From Comamonadaceae bacterium (GTDB taxonomy: Bacteria; Pseudomonadota; Gammaproteobacteria; Burkholderiales; Burkholderiaceae_C), in the NCBI GenBank assembly GCA_947460165.1, contig CANHKH010000042.1, positions 1-14,172 of the forward strand: DNA of 14,172 bases. Reading direction: 5' to 3'. Under the pieces are notes generated by a model, which saw nothing but the letters and a program-made list of their open reading frames with translations, was not told where the DNA came from and ran no database searches. The translations under genes and the position numbers were made by a program. Below, in pieces: positions 14,070 through 14,172 of the stretch (positions are counted from its first letter, which is position 1; each line of letters begins with the position of its first letter).

Positions 14070-14121
14070 ATCTGCGCCCATAGGCCCGCGCCTGATTCAA
14101 GGCCATGGCTGAGATGCTGAA

Positions 14122-14155
14122 GCGCCACCATCGCTTGTGGCAACCGAGGTGGCGC
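14122..14155. repeat. 8-bp inverted repeat downstream of the toxin gene
   Basis: GCGCCACC (14122-14129) and GGTGGCGC (14148-14155) are perfect complements separated by 18 bases, starting 53 bases past the vapC stop. No T-tract follows on the plus strand within the window. It may end transcription with help from Rho, or belong to a dispersed repeat family. No gene is recognised between 14070 and the window end. Confidence 0.45.
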
Positions 14156-14172
14156 ATGGCGGTTGCACGGAC

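Overview
The window is high-G+C DNA from a betaproteobacterium, most likely a Burkholderiales member of the Comamonadaceae type. This rests on the resemblance of the proteins and on the LivG/CoA-ligase/LivH/LivM gene order, which I know from that group. It is inference, because no rRNA or other marker gene is present. No tRNA, rRNA, CRISPR array, insertion sequence or prophage gene was seen.

Region 1 (1-11806, all minus strand) is one tightly packed set of 12 genes, transcribed from about 11.8 kb toward position 1 and running off the left edge. In transcription order: SCP-x-type 3-oxoacyl-CoA thiolase, MaoC-like non-catalytic hot-dog half, MaoC-like catalytic half (hydratase 2), SDR 3-hydroxyacyl-CoA dehydrogenase, LCAD-like acyl-CoA dehydrogenase, alpha-methylacyl-CoA racemase, LivG-type ATPase, long-chain-type acyl-CoA synthetase, LivH and LivM permeases, periplasmic binding protein, LivF-type ATPase (partial). 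Most joints are ATGA or TGATG overlaps or 4-base gaps, so the genes are probably co-transcribed and translationally coupled. The one clear break is a terminator-like hairpin with seven T's between livM and the binding-protein gene.

Taken together the cluster reads as import of a carboxylic acid, CoA activation, 2-methyl epimerisation, and one full beta-oxidation cycle. Several enzymes resemble the human peroxisomal branched-chain route (AMACR, MFE-2, SCP-x) or mitochondrial LCAD more than the usual bacterial Fad enzymes. The likely substrate is therefore a methyl-branched carboxylic acid, such as an isoprenoid acid or a sterol/bile-acid side chain. The exact substrate cannot be read from the sequence.

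Region 2 (11807-11884) is a 78-base divergent control region. Region 3 (11885-12940, plus) is an AraC-family regulator with an OruR/ArgR-like layout, the obvious candidate regulator of the operon. Region 4 (12941-13331) holds no gene I can support, only small repeats and hairpins. Region 5 (13332-14069, plus) is a self-contained toxin-antitoxin operon: promoter, Phd/YefM-type antitoxin and a FitB-like VapC PIN-domain toxin overlapping by four bases. The last 100 bases carry an 8-bp inverted repeat and no recognisable gene.
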